64,000 bases of DNA from Apostichopus japonicus. Lineage: Eukaryota; Echinodermata; Holothuroidea; Aspidochirotida; Stichopodidae. The stretch is from the NCBI RefSeq assembly GCF_037975245.1, contig NC_092581.1:4258001-4322000 (forward strand), read 5' to 3'. The position numbers and the translations under genes are program-made. Below are positions 10,909-36,000 of this stretch, piece after piece; within the stretch, counting starts at the first letter, position 1; each line of letters begins with the position of its first letter. The notes under the pieces are model-generated. The model was not told the DNA's origin, searched no databases, and saw only the letters and a program-made list of their open reading frames with translations.

Positions 10909-11300
10909 GTTCTTTTGTAATTTTTATAATAGTTCTTTCTTGGTTCTTCTAATAGTTCTTTCTTAGTTCTTCTTAGTTCTTCATAGTTCTTTCTTAGTTC
11001 TTTCTTAGTTTTTCTTAGTTCTTCCTTAGTTCTTTCTTAGTTCTTTCTTAGTTCTTCTTAGTTCTTCTAATAGTTCTTTCTTAGTTCTTCATAGTTCTTT
11101 CTTAGTTCTTTCTTAGTTCTTCTTAGTTCTTTCTTAGTTCTTCTTAGTTCTTTCTTAGTTCTTCTTAGTTCTTCTTAGTTCTTCTTAGTTCTTCTTAGTT
11201 CTTCTTAGTTCTTTCTTAGTTCTTCTTAGTTCTTCTTAGTTCTTTCTTAGTTCTTAGTTCTTCTCAGATCTTCCTCTTCTTAGTTCTTCTTCTTCTTACT
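10909..11300. repeat. Pyrimidine-rich minisatellite, right half
   Basis: Continuation of the TTCTTAGTTC array, ending in a T-run near 11305. The units here are more regular than on the left side. Confidence 0.85.
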
Positions 11301-11399
11301 TCTTTTTTTTTTTTTTAGTGTTATAAATGATTGCCTCAAAGTAAAATAACTATATATGTTAACAAGTCACTGTCTTAATGAAAAGACAAACAATGTAAA

Positions 11400-11800
11400 T
11401 TGAAACTACTCACAATACTTAACAAACATATTCCCAACATACCACCCCGATCCTACAGTCCTTGCCACTGGTTGCCGATTAGCTCTCGCGTCATTCTCAA
11501 AATGCTTCTCCCAACTTACAAAGCAAAATGTGGCTTATCTCGCTTTTACTTACAGGAACTCATTAAGCTTTATGAACCAACTCGTTCAATGCGCTCTTCT
11601 AAAAAGGTGTTACTTTCTGTTAAAATAAATCCACGCACTCAATTTTACGGTGGACGTAGTTCTCAGTACGCTGCCCCATATTTGTGGCATAGACTTCCCA
11701 TGAATATCTGCTAAGCTCTATCTGTTAGTAATTTCCAATCAATGCTCAAGACCCACCTATTTGGTTATGTTTTTGATCATTGATCTTGTTTTTTCTCGTC
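11400..11800 (+). mobile_element. LINE (CR1/L2-like) reverse transcriptase C-terminal fragment
   Basis: An open stretch reads HWLPISSRVILKMLLPTYKA, then FYLQELIKLYEPTRSMRSS, PRTQFYGGRSSQYAAPYLW and RLPM, then a stop and the tail LKTHLFGYVFDH. This matches the conserved end of CR1/L2-type reverse transcriptases. The same family is at 7455-8235 and a relative at 37620-38335. The TTATTATT tail continues to about 11945. Confidence 0.75.
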
Positions 11801-11841
11801 GTTTTTCTAAAAAATGTACTTATTATTATTTTTATTATTAC

Positions 11842-11870
11842 GGTTGCACAATCAGCACGGGTGACCAAAT
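11842..11870. repeat. 29-bp copy of part of the IAP RING exon
   Basis: GGTTGCACAATCAGCAC followed by GGGTGACCAAAT matches 12202-12230, inside the RING exon, with one mismatch and in the same orientation. It lies within the LINE tail, in a piece that the other LINE copy lacks. It encodes the zinc-ligand segment on the minus strand but has no frame of its own. Confidence 0.7.
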
Positions 11871-12136
11871 CTTCGTTGATCATGTCTGTGTTTTGTTGGC
11901 GCATAGAGGCATCGGCATTATATATGTACTTATTATTATTACTTAAATAAACATATTATTCCATATGGTCTAGTGATAACGACTAGTTGCTTCATCTCGA
12001 GCTGCCCCGAGGTCCATGCCAGGTACCAATGTATCTTCTTACAGCCATGAATTGAGTTACACATGAGACACCTAGATGCAGGGCAGAGCATATTTCCTCA
12101 TTTTTTTCAGCATTTTTTTTTTATGCATAGAACCAA

Positions 12137-23598
<11,462 letters not shown>

Positions 23599-23612
23599 TG
23601 TATTGATAAACA

Positions 23613-24320
23613 CTAAAAACACACGGAAACTAAGAAATTTAATTACAATGACATAGTATTTGGTTGAGGTGAACCTTTGACCTGAAAAACAAAGAACGAA
23701 AGATTGCTATGTTATTACATAATAAATATAACCAGAGAGAAAATGAATTTATGACATGTTTTACACGACAACAAGTAATGCACACAAGGTTTGACTGTAT
23801 GTTGACTGAAAAAAAATACATATCTAGGCTTGTTGTACTCACTAAAGTGAACCAACATACTAAGTACAATCCAAGCTTTTGTGAAAAGCTTTCCAAGTTT
23901 AGCAAGTTTACAAAACTTTCTTGACCTCATGTGAACTTTTTACTGTACCTTTAATGAAGTACATCAAAACTATGGATTTTAAGTTAAGAATTGTACCGAC
24001 TATGTCAAGTGAAGCACTGAACAGTATTAAATGATAAATCAGAGTATTGATCATAATTCAAGTTGTTCTTTAATTTAATGTCATTTTACATCATCCTTCA
24101 TAATATCATATATATACATCATTTGGCATAAAATCATTTCCTCCACCGACAACACCATGAAGACTGAGACCCCAGTTGGGGAACACTTCAACCTCCCCAA
24201 CCATACCATTAATGACATGTCCCTACGGGGGGGGGGGGGGGATTGAATCCTTAGGTAGCCGTCCTGACCTATAGTACGAATCAACAGACATATATGGCAA
24301 GCCAAATGCACAATAATAAC
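23613..24320. other. 5' flank or 5' UTR intron of the right IAP
   Basis: No gene or strong promoter sign. A poly-G tract lies at about 24229-24240. Confidence 0.4.
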
Positions 24321-24329
24321 TATATTCCC

Positions 24330-24880
24330 AGTTTTTTGCGGGAAAACTTGGACTATCGTTCAATAATCCACTTTTATCAACCGAAAAATCCAGGTTTTTT
24401 TTAAATTAAACTTGGATTATTGCTAGAATAACCTGGAATAGAACTGTTGAGCTTGGATTATCATGAAAAAACTTGGATTATCACTCGAAAAACCTTAATT
24501 ATTTCTGGAAAATCCAGGTTTATCACAAATAAACCTGGATTATCACTTGAAAAACCTGGATTATTAGTCCAAAACTTGGATTATCTTTCCATAAACCTGG
24601 ATTAATAATCGAAAAAACCTTGCCTTTACAACTGATATGTTAAGTCCTATCCTAGCAGTTGAACAAACGTGGATTATCAACTGATGATCCAAGATTTTCT
24701 TGAAATACATGGTTCTTCAACCTTTAATCTATGTTTTTCACTGTTAATCTAGGTTTTTTCGCCAATAATCCTGATTTTTTGACCACGGTCCAGGCTTTTC
24801 AACCAGTAATCCAGGTTCTTCGCAGATTACCTAGGTTTTTCTCTGAAAATTTAGGTGTTTCAATGAACGATCAAACATTT
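24330..24880. repeat. Degenerate short-unit array with an orientation switch
   Basis: From about 24340 to 24610 the motif AAACCTGGATTATC recurs about every 20-30 bp, mostly in one orientation. From about 24680 to 24860 the complementary form AATCCAGGTTTTTC recurs. The whole is a long imperfect inverted repeat of about 20 short units. Confidence 0.75.
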
Positions 24881-27800
24881 TCATTGTTAACACCGTTTAT
24901 CTCAGGCAATGTATTATTAGATTATTAGATAGATGCATTCCCCCAAATCTTGCCTTATTGCGCAACTGTAGTTTTCCCCATTGCGCAATGCAAACTTGGT
25001 TGTCAGGGTTAACCCTGAGCATTCATTGGTTGAATACATTTAAATTGAAGTAGATCTCTACTTCATTCTTCAAGAGAGATGAAGGATAGATAAGTTAGTT
25101 GATAATGATAGCCCACCTCACATTTATCCCAAGATGAAAGGTTTGCACAATTGGGCTGGTGAGAAACAAGTAAATATGCCAACAAGACAAACAAGGTAAG
25201 AAGATAAAGGTGACAAAAAAAACAAAAAAAATAAGACCTGCCAATGGTCTGTCTTTCACAACATAATAGGGAGAATTAGAATTTTCCATCCCCAATAAAT
25301 ATAAAATGGGAAAAGTGTGAGGTTGCCTTAGAAACCAGGAGACTCCTGGTAAAATCATGAGGATGGTCAGTCTGTAAAAACTCATAATTTGTGATAAATA
25401 TAAGCCTTTAATTCTAGTTTTTTCTTGTCATGCATGATATGATTAATGCCTTTATCTTCAATTACTAAATTCTTTAACATTTCAATTCCTAAGGTTAACT
25501 TAAATGGGATGTCCAGACTTCAATTAGAACTGATGCAAAAAACAATACCAAACTTGATATGCATAACTTTTATTGGTGTGTATTATTATTATTTAAATTA
25601 TTGGACACCTTGGAATGGCAAAATGTGCAGTTGCTGAAGCTCAAAAATGCCTCAAAACAGCATTTTGCGTTCTGTTGCCGTTTTTCCTCCCCTTTCACAT
25701 AAAGTTTTTTACATGTATTCATCACTAAACAGCAAACCAAGGTATTAATCAAGTTTTTCCCCTCCCAAGAGCATTAATTGGCAAGTATTTAAGGACTTCT
25801 GCAGATAATGAGAAGTGTGTCTTCCGACAAATTCCTCATTAAACATTAACCGCATGCAGTTTCTCAAATCCACTAGTTTAAATTCAAACAATCAGTGAAT
25901 AGCTAATATGTTTACTTATGAGATAAATAGATCTATACATTCACAGCAATCCGAAAAAGTTGCATGGGTATCACGGCGATACACAATGTACACAAATAAA
26001 GCATGGTGGAATAGTACATCTTGGTGTACTGGGTTGCTTACGACCCCAGCAAAGTGAAAATTATATATCTCATTAATCTATGATGTTCATACCATTTAAA
26101 TATTCATATTATGGCCGGGCTTTATTGCAGACCTAAAGGGAAAATCTCTTTAAGAAAAAAAATTTCGAAGTAGTAAATTTGGCAACTTTTACATCATCAT
26201 TTGAAGTTAGATTTGATGAAAAGGACGTCAAAAGCTGCTTTAAGCGCTGCCGAGAACAAAGGGAACTGGGACCCTAAACAATTTCACAAGCAGAACACTA
26301 ACAGTCTATCAACACTGGTCCATAACATCAGTCTGAAGCAATCTAGTTGTTACAATATGCTTGAACAGTGTTAATGATTAAAAAAAAAATTAATTTCTGA
26401 AACTTCAGGGAACCAGGCTACATTATTTACCTAAAATAATACTTGGTGCAAAGGAAAGAGATCTTGGATATACCCTATGTAAGTTTAAATTTATATATCA
26501 AATACTGCATAGCTTCAAATGGTTGCTTAGTTCCATCCTTCAACTACTGTTTGTTATTTCATCGATAAATTGAGGATAGATTTAAACTCATACTGACATG
26601 TCTCAAGTCAAAAACATCAGAGAGAAGCATAATATTCCCTAAACTGTGCACAAGTTTATATTTATGGTATTATAACTGATTATTTTAGATAGATCTACCC
26701 CCATTCCCTTAACCCTAGGTTCACTAAACTCATTTCTCATGATGTCATTGGTGATGTCACAATGTTGCTACTTAGTAGCCCTATCTCGTTTCTTAGAAGA
26801 GAGAGTTAACAAGGGGAAAGAGTAACTTCCTGTCTGGCCCGTGTTTGGTCCTAACCAAAAAAAATCTAAGTTGTCCATTCTATCTCTTACAAGCTGCTTA
26901 AGTACTAATAGCATTAGATTTGCAGTTGCTTTGGAATAGCTTTTTCCATCATATAGTAGTTAAAAATAAGTGTCAAGTAGCTTGCCCTTGAGTAAGCAAA
27001 CTCCAATTTATCATCAAGCCACCAACTTAGAATACATTAAACTACATCACTTGCTCATGTCTTGTTTGCTCACACACCAATGACAAGATCAATGGAGGTT
27101 TGCTGTGATAGTCAACATAGTCAGATAAGGAACAGGTAAAAAATGTCTCATTAGCATATGCAAGTTACATTGTGCTGGACGGATGACCACCCATTGTAAC
27201 TAAATTTTGCTGCACCTTTTAGGGTTGACCTTCGCTATGTCTGCTTCACATACGAAACGTAAATGAAAAACGTATGCCAAGAATCTCGGGTTAACCCGGA
27301 CTATACCTATGACCTATACTAACTGCGAAGGTTATGTACAAATGGCGTCGTCATCATGACTGACCCGCAGAAGGCGTTGTCTGAAGATCAGTTAACGTTA
27401 CTTGTTAGGCTATAAGAGTTGCGAGCCTAAGTTAAGTGATTGTCTTTCATTTCGGGTAGCCTGCACGATTTTATTACCTCTCCATCCTGCGCTTTCGCAA
27501 AATATACGCACTTTAGAAGCGACCGACGATAGCTGTATTTAGACTATAAATGGAATGAGATCAATTTAAAATTGCCATATTTCCCTAAGTTAACGTTAGG
27601 CTAGCTAACGGTTTTTTTTTTTTTTACACGTAGCATAAGTTAGAATTTTACATATAGGCATAAAGTAATGTAATATTAAAAAGGAAATTGGACATTTTAT
27701 TTTACCAAATACGTTAGATAAACGGTCCACGATGTAAGACGATATCCAGAAAATTCGAGAGAAAAAAGAATCTGATGACTTGGCGCACGCCATAAAGAAG

Positions 27801-28090
27801 GAAGTTCTGACGCGATTCTTAAATAGCGACACCAGCTGCACACAATGGCTACGGATATTTTTATTTGATTTATTTATTGAATTTTCAAAATCAAGGCAAA
27901 AAATGAATAAATAGACCCCAATTTTTACATTAAATTTTACTTATCACTGATAATGCGATAGCAGTGACTTCGGCATTGTATCAGTGACGTAAAACAACAC
28001 ATACAAGAGATTTGTATTGTTCATAGTAACTATTGCGAATTTACTGTGTAACTACGGAAACTTACAGTACACAATGCCACCATAAAATAT
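24881..28090. other. Intergenic, no gene recognised
   Basis: The stretch lies between divergent genes. At 27240-27600 the sequence is less AT-rich with scattered CpG and could hold a promoter or a non-coding first exon. I cannot show that. No element boundaries seen. Confidence 0.4.
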
Positions 28091-28862
28091 AACAGTTTAT
28101 ACAACACCTAATTGTATTCTGGTCATTTGATTGGTCAATTGCTCGTTGATTGCATGCAAAATCCACTATATTCCACTCTATTAAATAGAACCATGAGTTA
28201 TCATTTTTTGGTAGCACTTTTTATCTATGGTAGGAGAGCAGAGAAACCTGTCTGTTCAAAACAGTGGCGTAGGAAGGTACTTTTGAGTGGGGGGGGGGGG
28301 GCTGAAGACTGATGGCCGGCCTGGTGGAGGGGTCTAAGGGGAGGGGGTGTCCCCCTCCCTTTTGGAATTTTTTGCATTCCAGGTAGCCTCAGATGCAATT
28401 TGGTGCAATATAGCACACTTCAACACCCACTCCATTTTGTAAACTTAATTTTGTATTTTCACCAGGCCTTAGATGCAATTTGGTGCTCCAAATGAGATTT
28501 TTTTTCTCATTTGGAAATGAAAAAGGGGTTTTCTGACTTGCGAAGCGGGGGGGGGCGGAATGATACTTCCGCCCCTCCACATTTTTCACCGGGGGGGGGG
28601 CTGGCGCCCCCCCCCCCCCCAGCCCCCCCGGTTCCTACGCCCTTGGTTCAAAACAATCTGTTGCATGAGTGCATTTAACCCATCTTAATATAGTAGGCCT
28701 ATGTTTCATAAAACAAATAATGAATGGGTTCCCATTCGCGTGCAGTAGTACAAATATTTCATGAGTTGAAAGATGTAATTGCGCCTCGCGATCGTTGAAT
28801 GGAACAAGCAAAAATGGAACGAATTACATCTTTCAACTCATAACCATTCTTTATTTGTATAA
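28091..28862. mobile_element. Hairpin-bearing repeat element, interrupted copy
   Basis: The outer parts (28091-28261 and 28646-28862) match the uninterrupted copy at 58710-59106: ACAACACCTAATTGTATTC, GGTAGCACTTTTT and CATGAGTTGAAAGATGTAA. The ends show a weak TATACAA inverted repeat. No coding capacity. The middle is an inserted miniature transposon. Confidence 0.8.
28262..28645. mobile_element. hAT-like MITE with G-rich interior and perfect 8-bp duplication
   Basis: 384 bp, ends CAGTGGCGTAGGAA and TTCCTACGCCCTTG. GTTCAAAA stands on both sides (28254-28261, 28646-28653) but only once in the uninterrupted sister sequence near 58880, which proves the insertion. It carries long G and C runs. 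Confidence 0.9.
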
Positions 28863-31800
28863 TAATCTGTAAAAATAAAATATGGGCAGATTTTTATTTT
28901 TGACTTCTCTAGATCTCGTCACTAGAAAATGCAGCGACACAATATTCGATTGTACTTTCCTAACAGTTCCAGTGCAGTGTCGTAGCAACTTAGCCTGAGC
29001 AACCAATTAAATTGTTTGTGTGGTGGGAAGGTGTTGCCAGTCGTGTGCACGGAGGAGGGGGGTGGGGAGGTGTGAATTTATTATTACCACAACCTTCCGT
29101 TTAGAGCTTCATATAAAAGACTTAAATTATACTATTAACATGTATCAGAATTCATCATTTGACTTCTATTTTTGGGTTTGGGGGAGAACCTCAACCCCTA
29201 TACATGGGAGTATATTTTTTTTAAGTGACCCCACGGTAATCCCGCCTAATTCCTTTATAATATATGTCAATCTCATCTATCCGCCCCATAAGCATTCAGG
29301 CCACTAAACCATTCAGGGGAATTTGTGAATTCGAGTTTATTATTAATTATAGTACAAACTTGTGCTTTGAACTATATACCTAACTTTTATTGTAAATGTG
29401 CCTTAGAATGCTCCATTTGACGTTTAAACAGTCGTGGGGTTAGGACTCCCAGTCCAACCTAAATCGAAGTCCACTTAAATGAACCCAGTACAACCCCTCG
29501 ATCCTTTATAAAATCCTTTATTCAACTTTGCCTCTTCCAATAGTTCAGCTTCCCCTATTTTAAACAGTCGGGGTAAATTTTGAATTTGTCACCCCCCCCC
29601 CCTCCACTCCCCGCCCACGCACACATCATTTGAAATCTTGTGCATGTCATAGGACCCATGGCGGGGCTATATATAGCACTGACGCCAATCTTGTACGCGG
29701 TTTTCAATATATATAGACGTATATCCAGAACTGATATATCAGATTCAATCATAACAATTTTGTAGGAGTATGTAGCTTAAGTATAATTAGTAGTTTCCAA
29801 AGTGTTGTAACTTCCGCCTTTTTTTTTATAATACAATAGGCTAGCCTGGGAATCTCGACTTTTGTACCTCAACAAAATTCCACTAAGAATTCAAAATTGT
29901 ATAATTTTTCTAGAAATTATCGATTTTCCCGACTGTTATTAAGTTGTTGTAGCTAGAGGTTTACCGTTACCAAAATATAGTTTCGATTCCAATTTCCTAA
30001 TATCAGACTGTTTATCCCAGACTATTCACTTTTATTATCCAAATGGTGGCTATCAATATTCCAACTTGATCTCCAAAATTTCGACTTTCGGCTTTTCTTT
30101 ACAAAAGTTTGAAGCGCATTTCTTAATTTTCATTCGGCGTCCCAAAATGTCGAGTACGTAGGCCTTTTTTGTTGTCTTTCCGGTTTCAACCGGATTCTCA
30201 AAATTTCAACATTTTGTATGAAATCTTTTAAACAATTTGCCACAACTGTTTGTAAAAAAAAAAACCGGCCTTTATTCTCGGATCTTTTGAACCTCAAATT
30301 TGGATTGTTTTCTCGTACATAAATTTTGCGATTCGAGAGTTCCAATTCCCGCAAATTATCGACTTTTTATCTTATAGGCTCGAAAATTGATTCCAAAATC
30401 GACTTAAGATAGATTTTCTTTTCAAATAATTTTTCTGTAAATGCATTACTCATTCAATATTTCAAAATATCGTAGTTTTTTGCAGGCCAAATACGCCACG
30501 ATCAATGCGAGTCCACAATTTGGGCCATTGAAAAATTGTAATGAACGGTAACAGTTAAACTGAAAAAAATATTTGAGGCCTGCTTCGATGATCATCTTCC
30601 CATGAACTATAGTCCATCCCTGTCTTTCATTTTTTGCCTGTATGTAATTTTGGCCAACTCAAAATTTCCTCACCCGGCCAAAAATGGTCCCTCAGCCCCC
30701 CCCCCCCCACCGGTCCCCATTCATCGTCAGTCGGGAAGGGCCGGAACAGCCGGGTACGCAGTGGTTCAGTCGGGGATTTTGGAATCAGTCACAGAAGAAC
30801 TATACGTGCTGATGGGTGTACCCCCACCCCGAAAATTGTTCACGCAAATTAGTAGGTTCATATTACCGCAACCTATATCTTGCACTAAATTGGGGCAACC
30901 TAATGCATGTAGACCTAATCTAATTTAAAGTGAAATACATCGATCGTTAGAATATTTTCTGGGTAAAAGGTCCCAGATCCCCAACATATGCCGGATCGAG
31001 ACGGCTTCTATCAGTGCATTCCCCTGGCAGCATGTATACACCATCTTCTTTAAAAATAAAAAATAAAATCACCAGCTGTGCATGGGCACCGCATATTAAG
31101 GATCAGTCCCCTATATTATAATATTGATCGGTGTGTGTAAATTTTGATATTTCTTACAATTTTTTAAGATACGTCTAGAGATATTTCATACAGACCCGAA
31201 ATTTATAAATATGCCAAGTCAGAAAAAAAGTTTCTATATATAGATCTTGCCAATCCAAGGGAGTTCAGCTGGTCTTGCACCTAAATAACTTGAAATTGCT
31301 CTCAACCCCGTCCCACGTCCTTTGAAACTCGGTCCTCATATTTCCCAGTCCCTTTACCCTTTCCCTTTCTACTCACATCGCGCCTACCTTCCCTCCCTCC
31401 CCTCCCCCCAATTGCCTTTCCCTTTCAGTTTCCTCTACCATGTGCCGTGACTTTCCTCTTCTGACATTCTCCGCGTTACCCGAGTCCCTCTTCGCGTGCT
31501 CAGTTTCCTTTCTCAATACATTTACACTCATTTCTAGCTGTAATATATCCATAAAATATAATGCCAAACTGGTTTCAATTGCAACTTTTGCGGTTTTCCC
31601 AAATACTTCTACAAATCATTCACTCAATATTCATACCACTGCATAATAGAAAATAGTTCGATTTCTGTGCACTATTTACTCTGAAATCACATCCAAGTAC
31701 AGAAAAGGCTTTGCGTAGTAAACAACCGTGAAAGACCATAGTGTCATTTACATACAAACACACATAAATGCATACACACACACATACATGTATAAATACG

Positions 31801-32876
31801 ATACCTCGAAATGTACACATGTACTAATACTATGGCTAGGCTGCGCATAGCACAATCATAATAATAGCTAGGCCTAGGATACACACTGCTACACTTAACG
31901 GACCTCGATCAACATCAGCTCATTTTCCATTGAGGCGAGCTCGACTTTTACGGTTAAAGCGTCATATTTTATTAATGTCTTCAATCAATATGTTATGCTA
32001 GAAGCGAAGGACACAGACAAATATCACCTTTACTTATAACATGTAAGTATATGCTGAAGCAAATAAAGCCATCGAGTTAGGTAGCTTAGGCTGACCTTAC
32101 TTGTAATGTAAGTCTACGTACTGTAGTGTCAACCTGAGTTAGGCAATTTTGTACTTTTTTCCCCCAAGGCCTAGCTTAATGTAACTTTAGCCTAGGTTCA
32201 GACAGTTGTTCACCATTCATTGGGTTTTGATAGGGTAATTGTGAGACTAACTTGGCAATGAGTATGCTGGTCTGACCAAGTCTAAACCATAGTTCATAGT
32301 AAGGCCAATAATTCCTAATGTAAGTATATCATTATCAATATACATGTCAACATGTGATGTGCTGTATGGCGTATGTGGAGCATAATTTGTGATATACTGT
32401 GGACATGCCATCCTTGTTAAATTTGTAAAGCATTTTTAAACTGTTTAAACTTTAAAGCTAAATATGCCATTCAGAAACTAATGCATGTGGCCTAATTCCC
32501 CAATACTTTCAGTGAAATGAAAGACGGTTCTTTTCATCATTTTACTTCATTGTATTAAATAGAAGGAAATTGTAGACCTGTATAAGAAAATTAACTACTG
32601 TATGTCTAGACAAGGCCAACTGGGCAACTGTTGTAAGATCAGGGAGCTGCTAGTATTGCTCTCCCTGGTAAGGGTTGTTGTATTGTAGAAGTTACATCTT
32701 CAAAAACCACAGTACATCATAAAATGTAGGGCTAAATAAAACTACTTGCTTCTAAATGAGAAACTTAAACAATTAACCTTTTGTTCTTTATCAAGGGTGC
32801 AGCAAGTTTGTCACTTCTTTTTGATGTGTGGGCACCCTCCTTGAACTGGGGTGTCCAACAACAACCAATTTGCAAG
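28863..32876. other. Intergenic, REV3L upstream flank
   Basis: No gene recognised. Several poly-C and poly-G tracts and short T-rich runs. Short open frames have no domain. REV3L transcription should start somewhere before 32877, but no clear promoter motif is visible. Confidence 0.4.
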
Positions 32877-33015
32877 ATGTTTTCATCTCGCATAGTGTCG
32901 GTCAACCATTACCTCCATGCTCCTATCCCAGATTTGGATGTGGTGTTTTCCGACTTTCGAAATTCTAAAGTCACACAGGTTCCTGTCCTTCGAATTTTTG
33001 GATCGACCCCGGCAG
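32877..33015 (+). CDS. REV3L: REV3L exon 1 (start)
   Basis: ATG in CAAGATGTT begins MFSSRIVSVNHYL and continues to VPVLRIFGSTPAG. This is the usual REV3L start, so the upstream in-frame residues are 5' UTR. Donor G|GTACGT, phase 1. Confidence 0.93.
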
Positions 33016-36000
33016 GTACGTTTACCAAATGTAAAAAAAAAATTGCAGTTTAGTTTGTTGGAAAGTTCTTAAATGTTTTAACTTCAATAGTTGTGAAAGA
33101 AATGGATTCAGGAATACTAAATGGTTTTTGCTGTATCCTTATTTGTATCTGATACAGCTTATTCTGAGGCTGCAACCTATGTTTAAAGAGACACACACAG
33201 AAAGTCTATCAAGTTGTAACATCGGCACTTGTTCTTGACCACACCTAAATTTATACTAGATATACCTAGCCTAACCAATTTTTTGAAAAGAATCAAGGTT
33301 GAAGTTTGATTCGGTCATGAACTAAATGACAAAGATTATTTACCCCGAATCGCACCTCTTTGGACGAGAGGGGTAGATAGCTCTGTGGATATATTCCATG
33401 CTGAACTTTTCTCGAAATCCAATCCTTTACTGTCTGGGATATAATGAATGAAACTGAAGTGTGAGCCTTTGATAGACTGTATGTTAGGCCTGGCACCTCC
33501 AAATAGAAATGTCAAAGATCAGCATCAACCAAGGACTAGATAGGAGATTGAGTTCTCTGCAATTCCTTTCTCACTATTCCATATTCATTTGTGATTTGAA
33601 TATTCCATAATTTTTACCTCAGTACCCAAAGAACTTGCTTTAGCTGCAAACAGCATTTTTCCCCATAATTTGTGATAGCTAGTATAAGAAAACTGTCCTT
33701 CCTCCCACAAACTTTCAAAGGCATGATTTTATTGTTATTGGCCGACTGCTAACTCTGTTGAAAACCCAAAGCTTTAGAGATGAGTGTACAGTTGGCATGC
33801 ACCACTCATATACTGTAACAGCATTCTTTCTACTATGTATCTCTTCAGGACAAAAAACGTGCCTTCACATTCATGGGGTATTTCCCTATTTCTACGTGCC
33901 TTGCGATGAAACAGAAGTTACTGACAAGTTGTTACAACAGTTGGCTCTCAGTATTGACACTGCCTTGCAGGTTGGATCCGGTAATGCCAACAAGTATACG
34001 CAGCATGTCTTTAAAATTACAGCCGTTTCAGGGAGGTAAATGAACTTAATTCTTAAAAACATAACTATAGACAAGAATGTTGAAAAATTTAATACCATAT
34101 ATCTTTATGATCTAAAATTGGGATCCTCTTTTATTAGAATTGAATGGTTAAATCTTAGTTTGTAATTGGAGAAAATTGTTGGAGATTGTGTCTGAGAAAC
34201 TTGTGGTAATGTAAGAAAATTTGTGACAATTTTATTTTGTAGTCTTTCAGAAGTTTTTCTTCCCAGAAATAGTATGATACTTATCATGCTAATCTTAAAT
34301 ATTTGCTTCTCCATTGTAAAACAACTGGGGAAGGGGTGGGGGGGGGGTGGTGGTTTAGGGAGTTTCTGGGAAACTGGAATTGGAAACTGAAATCAAAAAT
34401 CATATTGCACACTTACAAAGATTTGTTTGAAAAGCTGAGTGTGACAGTCAAACACAAAGTAGGATAGCACATGTACCAAGTTATATATTCATTTGAAGTG
34501 ATGTAACTTAATGATCACATTTTGGTAGGTCCAAAGAAAAAAATAAGAGTTGTTTGTTGGGTTAGACTAAGATTCTTGAACCAGTTAATCATAAAATCTC
34601 TTTTGATAATCTATCTTGTGTTTCAGACAGCTGTATGGGTACCGTTCAAGTGAGAGGCAGTTTCTCAAGATATACTTCTATAATCCGTTTGTGCTCAGAA
34701 GGTGAGGACCAATTTAAGATAGCTTGTTTGTATTCCATTGTAACCAGGCAGAAACCGATACCTATCCTGGTTGTCTTTAATCAGATCTCATTTTGGTAAT
34801 TTGTACTAGTATATATCTGGGTCCCTACCTTAGTGATTGCAAACAGAACATGGTCATACGAGGTCATCAGAAATCTTAGACGTCTTGAATCTGTCTGAGT
34901 ACGATAAATTATTGCAAGAGTGAATCTTGGTTGACCGTCGTTCAGCAAGATTCATCGGTAGAGGTCAAAGTCAAAAGGTCAAGAGGTCAAAAGGGAGAGG
35001 TCAAGTCTGTATATATATATACTCTAAAATCACAGTACCGCTTGCTTGCTATCCATACTGTCTGTGTAGGCCCTTATTCAGTGTGAGGAAAAGACCAGTT
35101 TAATTTTTAGTGAAGATACAAACAAATGCATAAGATGCAGAGGAAAAGGGTGTCAATTTGAACTTTGAAATTTTAAGTTTTGTATGTAAGTTTGTTTGTC
35201 AGTTACTTACTGTTTTGGGGATAAGCATAGGTCAAATGAGGTCAAACATACAAATAGTGTGAGCCTAACCTACTCCAGATGGCTGATTAGTACATGGTTC
35301 CATAATGTTTAGAAACATTGTGCCTGCACGAGGTTCTAAAATTTGGAACGAGGCATCTGAAGATTAAGAGTTGGCCGAGCAACCAGGTACCGAACCACCA
35401 AAGTTGGTTGGGTAATCGGGTACCTGATAAGATTGTGGAAATGATGCACAACATTCTAGTTATCTTTAGCATGGCCCCCCAGTAAGTGCTCGCTTGTTGT
35501 GTTTTTTTTTTTTTCATTTTCATTTTTTTATTCCAGTATAAATTTACAGAAAAATTTATAAATAGGATAAAAATATAACAATATACAGAACATCAAAATA
35601 CAGGTTAAGACATATAAAAGTTTATGAGACTAAGTTAATAGTGAAACATAAAATGCATTACAAAAGTTATCAAAATTATCAAAAAGCTACAACAAAGGAT
35701 CTAAGAAGCTGTCTTTACCAGTTTAAAAAAGGGGCTGTTCTGTAAATAAAACAAGTTCTTAAAGAGTAAAAATTTGAAAACATTATCCAAAGCTACAATA
35801 AAGGATCTAAGGAGCCGTTTTGTACAAAAATGGCTGCTAGCAACTTTAATTCTAATATATACATGTTGCAGTATATGAAAAACGTCCACATGTTTAAAAC
35901 AAGAGACTAGAATAAACTTGACAAATAAAGCAACTTTATTAAAAGCATTTGGAGACCTATACTTGAATCCCTCAATCATCCCCAATGGTCTTCATTGTGT

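Noticed and set aside
27605-27841. Minus-strand frame as a first coding exon of the IAP
   Set aside because: The IAP already has a well-placed ATG. The frame shows no domain, and splicing to 23612 is only a guess. At most it may be 5' UTR.
35701-35985. 95-codon minus-strand frame in the intron after REV3L exon 3
   Set aside because: No recognisable domain. Short internal direct repeats (AAAGGATCTAAG) suggest repetitive DNA.
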